Below, one piece after another: positions 62,080 through 64,000 of a stretch of DNA of 64,000 nucleotides (positions within the stretch are counted from its first letter, which is position 1; every line of letters begins with the position of its first letter). The notes under the pieces were generated by a model that searched no databases, was not told the origin of the DNA, and saw only the letters and a program-made list of their open reading frames with translations. Origin of the DNA: Parapusillimonas sp013416435. Its GTDB lineage: Bacteria > Pseudomonadota > Gammaproteobacteria > Burkholderiales > Burkholderiaceae_B. The stretch lies in contig NZ_CP197474.1 in the NCBI RefSeq assembly GCF_052180245.1, forward strand, positions 4,278,001 to 4,342,000, given 5' to 3'. Both the position numbers and the translations under genes were made by a program.

Positions 62080-62201
62080 GTGATGGGGTCAGACCCCGTA
62101 CGATTTGAGTGATGGGGTCAGACCCCGTACGATTTGAGTGATGGGGTCAGACCCCGTACAGGGTCTGACCCCCCAATGCTTTACGTACGGGGTCTGACCC
62201 C
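62075..62201. repeat. Tandem 29-base units built from half palindromic repeats
   Basis: A unit made of TTTGAGTGAT plus GGGGTCAGACCCCGTACG recurs with a 29-base period (arms start at 62085, 62114 and 62143). The third is completed to a full 30-base copy (62143-62172), and a further right half lies at 62189-62201. The unit contains the TTTGA that ends the upstream gene, so the array copied that gene's last bases. It lies between convergent genes. Confidence 0.92.
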
Positions 62202-62208
62202 TCGTGCT

Positions 62209-62754
62209 TTAGCCTTCGTTGAAATCGCAAACGGTATAAATCGGCAGGCCGGTTTCCCTTAGCGCTTTCGACCCGCCGAGATACGGCAGGTCGATGATGG
62301 CGGCGGCCTCGATCACGTTCGCACCCAGGCGCTGCAGCAGCCTGGACGCCGCCACCATGGTTCCGCCGGTGGCGATGAGATCGTCGATCAGCAGCACGCG
62401 CTGCCCGGGACGCACCGCATCGGTATGCATCTCGACCGCGGCATTGCCGTATTCCAGGGAATACTCTTCGGCCACGGTCCGGTAGGGCAGCTTCCCCTTT
62501 TTCCGGATGGGCACGAATCCCAGGTTCAGCTCATAGGCCAGCACTGAGCCCAGGATGAATCCGCGAGCGTCTATGCCTGCCACGAGATCCAGGCGCTGCC
62601 GCATATAACGGTACACGAACAGATCGATCAGCACCCGGAACGACCGGGGATCTTGCAGCACCGGGGTAATATCGCGGAAAGTGACGCCGGGTTTCGGCCA
62701 ATCAGGCACGCTACGGATCGCGCCGCGCACGTAGCTCACAGGATCAATATGCAT
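62209..62754 (-). CDS. apt: Adenine phosphoribosyltransferase
   Basis: The 181-residue enzyme makes AMP from adenine and PRPP. It has IRSVPDWPKPGVTFRDITPVLQ at the start, GIDARGFILGSVLAYEL, VPIRKKGKLPY and the PRPP loop VLLIDDLIATGGTM. The frame is open to 62874, but the ATG at 62754 (MHIDPVSYVRG) matches the family. It converges with the FAD/Fe-S dehydrogenase gene and is divergent from kdsD, 71 bases away. Confidence 0.96.
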   Translation of the reverse strand: MHIDPVSYVRGAIRSVPDWPKPGVTFRDITPVLQDPRSFRVLIDLFVYRYMRQRLDLVAGIDARGFILGSVLAYELNLGFVPIRKKGKLPYRTVAEEYSLEYGNAAVEMHTDAVRPGQRVLLIDDLIATGGTMVAASRLLQRLGANVIEAAAIIDLPYLGGSKALRETGLPIYTVCDFNEG

Positions 62755-62825
62755 GGAATTTGTGACTAAAGCAAAAAAGGCCCAGCGCTGAGTATAAGCG
62801 CTTTCTATGCGATTAAAATCGGCAA

Positions 62826-63815
62826 ATGGAAACACCACCCAACCCCGACCCACGCGAGGCGCTGGCTTCCGCACACCGTACTTTCGCCACGGAAATCCAG
62901 GCGCTGCAAGCGCTTGACCATCGCCTGGATGCCTCGTTCAGCCTGGCCGTGGACATGATCCTGAACTGCGACGGCCGCGTCGTGGTGACCGGGATCGGCA
63001 AGTCCGGGCACATCGCCAAGAAGATTGCGGCCACTCTGGCCTCCACAGGCACGCCCGCCTTTTTCATGCATGCCGCCGAAGCCATTCACGGCGACTTGGG
63101 CATGCTGACCGCCCAGGACATCGTTCTGGCCATTTCGTATTCGGGCGCCGCGAACGAACTGCTCACGGTGCTGAGCGTCGCCAAGCGCATGGGCACCCGC
63201 ATCATCGCCATCACCGGCCACCCGCGATCCGATCTGGCCCAGAATGCCGATCTCCATCTGGATGCCCATGTGGCCCAGGAAGCCTGCCCGCTCAATCTCG
63301 CACCCACCGCGAGCACCACGGCCGCCCTGGTGCTGGGCGACGCCATCGCCGTTGCCTGCCTGGAAAGCCGCGGCTTCAGCCGCGAGGATTTCGCGCGCTC
63401 CCATCCGGGCGGCGCGCTGGGACGCAAGCTCTTGACCCTGGTGCGCGACGTCATGCGCACCGGTGTCGCCCTGCCGCTGGTGCGCACGAACACGCCCATC
63501 GCCGACGCCCTGGCCGAGATGTCGTCCAAGGGCATGGGCATGACCATCGTCGTCGATGACACGCAGCGCCCCGTCGGCATCTTCACCGACGGCGATCTTC
63601 GCCGCCTGATCGCCAGGCATGGCGACATCCGGCCGTTGACGGTCGAAGCGGGCATGACGCGCGGCCCCAAATCGGTTCCGCCCGGCGCGCTGGCCATCGA
63701 AGCGGCAGCGCTGATGGATTCCGGCCGACTCAGCCAAATGCTGGTGGTGGACGATAGCGGGCTATTATTAGGCGCTTTACACATGCACGACCTGCTCGCC
63801 GCCAAGGTTATCTGA
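62826..63815 (+). CDS. kdsD: Arabinose 5-phosphate isomerase KdsD (KpsF/GutQ family)
   Basis: The 329-residue protein has a SIS domain (about 35-170; VVVTGIGKSGHIAKKIAATLASTGTPAFFMHAAEAIHGDLGM and LAISYSGAANELL) and two CBS motifs (about 205-329; MRTGVALPLV and PVGIFTDGDLRRL). It turns ribulose 5-phosphate into arabinose 5-phosphate, the first step of KDO synthesis for lipopolysaccharide. The start fits the usual short N-terminus. The stop is two bases before the kdsC start, so the two form an operon. Confidence 0.95.
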   Translation: METPPNPDPREALASAHRTFATEIQALQALDHRLDASFSLAVDMILNCDGRVVVTGIGKSGHIAKKIAATLASTGTPAFFMHAAEAIHGDLGMLTAQDIVLAISYSGAANELLTVLSVAKRMGTRIIAITGHPRSDLAQNADLHLDAHVAQEACPLNLAPTASTTAALVLGDAIAVACLESRGFSREDFARSHPGGALGRKLLTLVRDVMRTGVALPLVRTNTPIADALAEMSSKGMGMTIVVDDTQRPVGIFTDGDLRRLIARHGDIRPLTVEAGMTRGPKSVPPGALAIEAAALMDSGRLSQMLVVDDSGLLLGALHMHDLLAAKVI

Positions 63816-63817
63816 TC

Positions 63818-64000
63818 ATGAACCTGCCCAAACTGACTCATCCCGCCGAAGCGCTGATCCTTGCGAAAGTGCCTCCCGCCGTCATCGAAAGAGCACGGCA
63901 AGTACGCCTCATGATTTTCGACGTCGACGGGGTGTTGACCGACGGCCGTCTCTGGTACAGTGAGCACGGAGAACTCATGAAGGGCTTTCACGCCCTGGAT
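63818..64000 (+). CDS. kdsC: KDO 8-phosphate phosphatase KdsC (partial, N-terminal)
   Basis: 61 codons are present before the window ends. The HAD motif I RLMIFDVDGVLTDGRLWYS (DVDGVLTDG, with both aspartates) and the following GELMKGFHALD are diagnostic of KdsC, which removes phosphate from KDO 8-phosphate. It follows kdsD with a two-base gap. The rest lies outside the window. Confidence 0.92.
   Translation, partial: MNLPKLTHPAEALILAKVPPAVIERARQVRLMIFDVDGVLTDGRLWYSEHGELMKGFHALD

Noticed and set aside
1..64000. tRNA, rRNA, prophage or insertion-sequence genes
   Set aside because: None was recognised on either strand; no transposase, integrase or recombinase motif was seen, including near the cluster edges.

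Overview
The window looks like a chromosomal piece of a high-GC betaproteobacterium of the order Burkholderiales, most likely family Alcaligenaceae (Bordetella/Achromobacter/Pusillimonas relatives). This rests on gene order known from that group: ubiE - Tim44-like - ubiJ - ubiB, phoB-phoR, pcm next to tolC, the kdsD-kdsC lipopolysaccharide genes, and a DedA-type gene beside a very long FAD/Fe-S dehydrogenase. I could not run a search, so the genus is open. No tRNA, rRNA, CRISPR array, insertion sequence or phage gene was seen.

Layout. 1-15.6 kb is mostly housekeeping: the end of a TonB-dependent receptor and btuF (cobalamin uptake), thiG and thiD (thiamine), pcm-tolC, an rfaE2-type heptose adenylyltransferase, a ferritin-like protein, the ubiquinone operon, phoBR, a VOC protein and pxpBC. 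15.6-44.8 kb is a lipopeptide-type biosynthetic gene cluster. 45-54.3 kb holds signalling and transport genes: an NCS2-type permease with an odd C-terminal domain, an RsbW-like kinase, an alanine racemase, an MFS protein fused to sensor regions, a SpoIIE-type phosphatase and a periplasmic binding protein. 54.3-64 kb returns to core genes: a glutamate-cysteine-ligase-like enzyme, ilvA, a DedA-type protein, the FAD/Fe-S dehydrogenase, apt, kdsD and the start of kdsC.

The cluster. Two gene sets diverge from an AT-rich region near 32.1-32.3 kb. Leftward: type II thioesterase, ABC exporter, FAAL-ACP, a 3049-residue KS-AT-ACP-aminotransferase-C-A-PCP-E megasynthase, a GT9-like protein and a STAS protein. 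The last four genes are joined by 4-base ATGA overlaps. Rightward: a phytanoyl-CoA-dioxygenase-type enzyme, a small ABM-like protein, and two NRPS genes (C-A-PCP, then C-A-PCP-E*-C-PCP-TE). A Sfp-type phosphopantetheinyl transferase closes the cluster. The inferred route is: FAAL activates a fatty acid, the KS/AT unit adds one malonyl unit, the aminotransferase turns the 3-keto group into a 3-amino group, and NRPS modules add Asp (the E domain should give D-Asp) and at least two more residues before thioesterase release. The logic matches iturin/mycosubtilin and puwainaphycin. The last module has no adenylation domain, and the domain before it looks like a dead epimerase.

Two features cut across the window. 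First, a 30-base nested palindrome (arm GGGGTCAGACCCC, centre GTAC, inverse arm) occurs about twenty times. It sits mainly between convergent genes, but seven copies lie in frame inside the megasynthase, in the linkers on each side of its first ACP, and several other genes end inside a copy. Second, the parts of a partner-switching pathway (STAS antagonist, RsbW-like kinase, SpoIIE-type phosphatase) lie on both sides of the cluster, and the STAS gene is translationally coupled to the biosynthetic operon. This suggests, but does not prove, that the pathway controls lipopeptide production.
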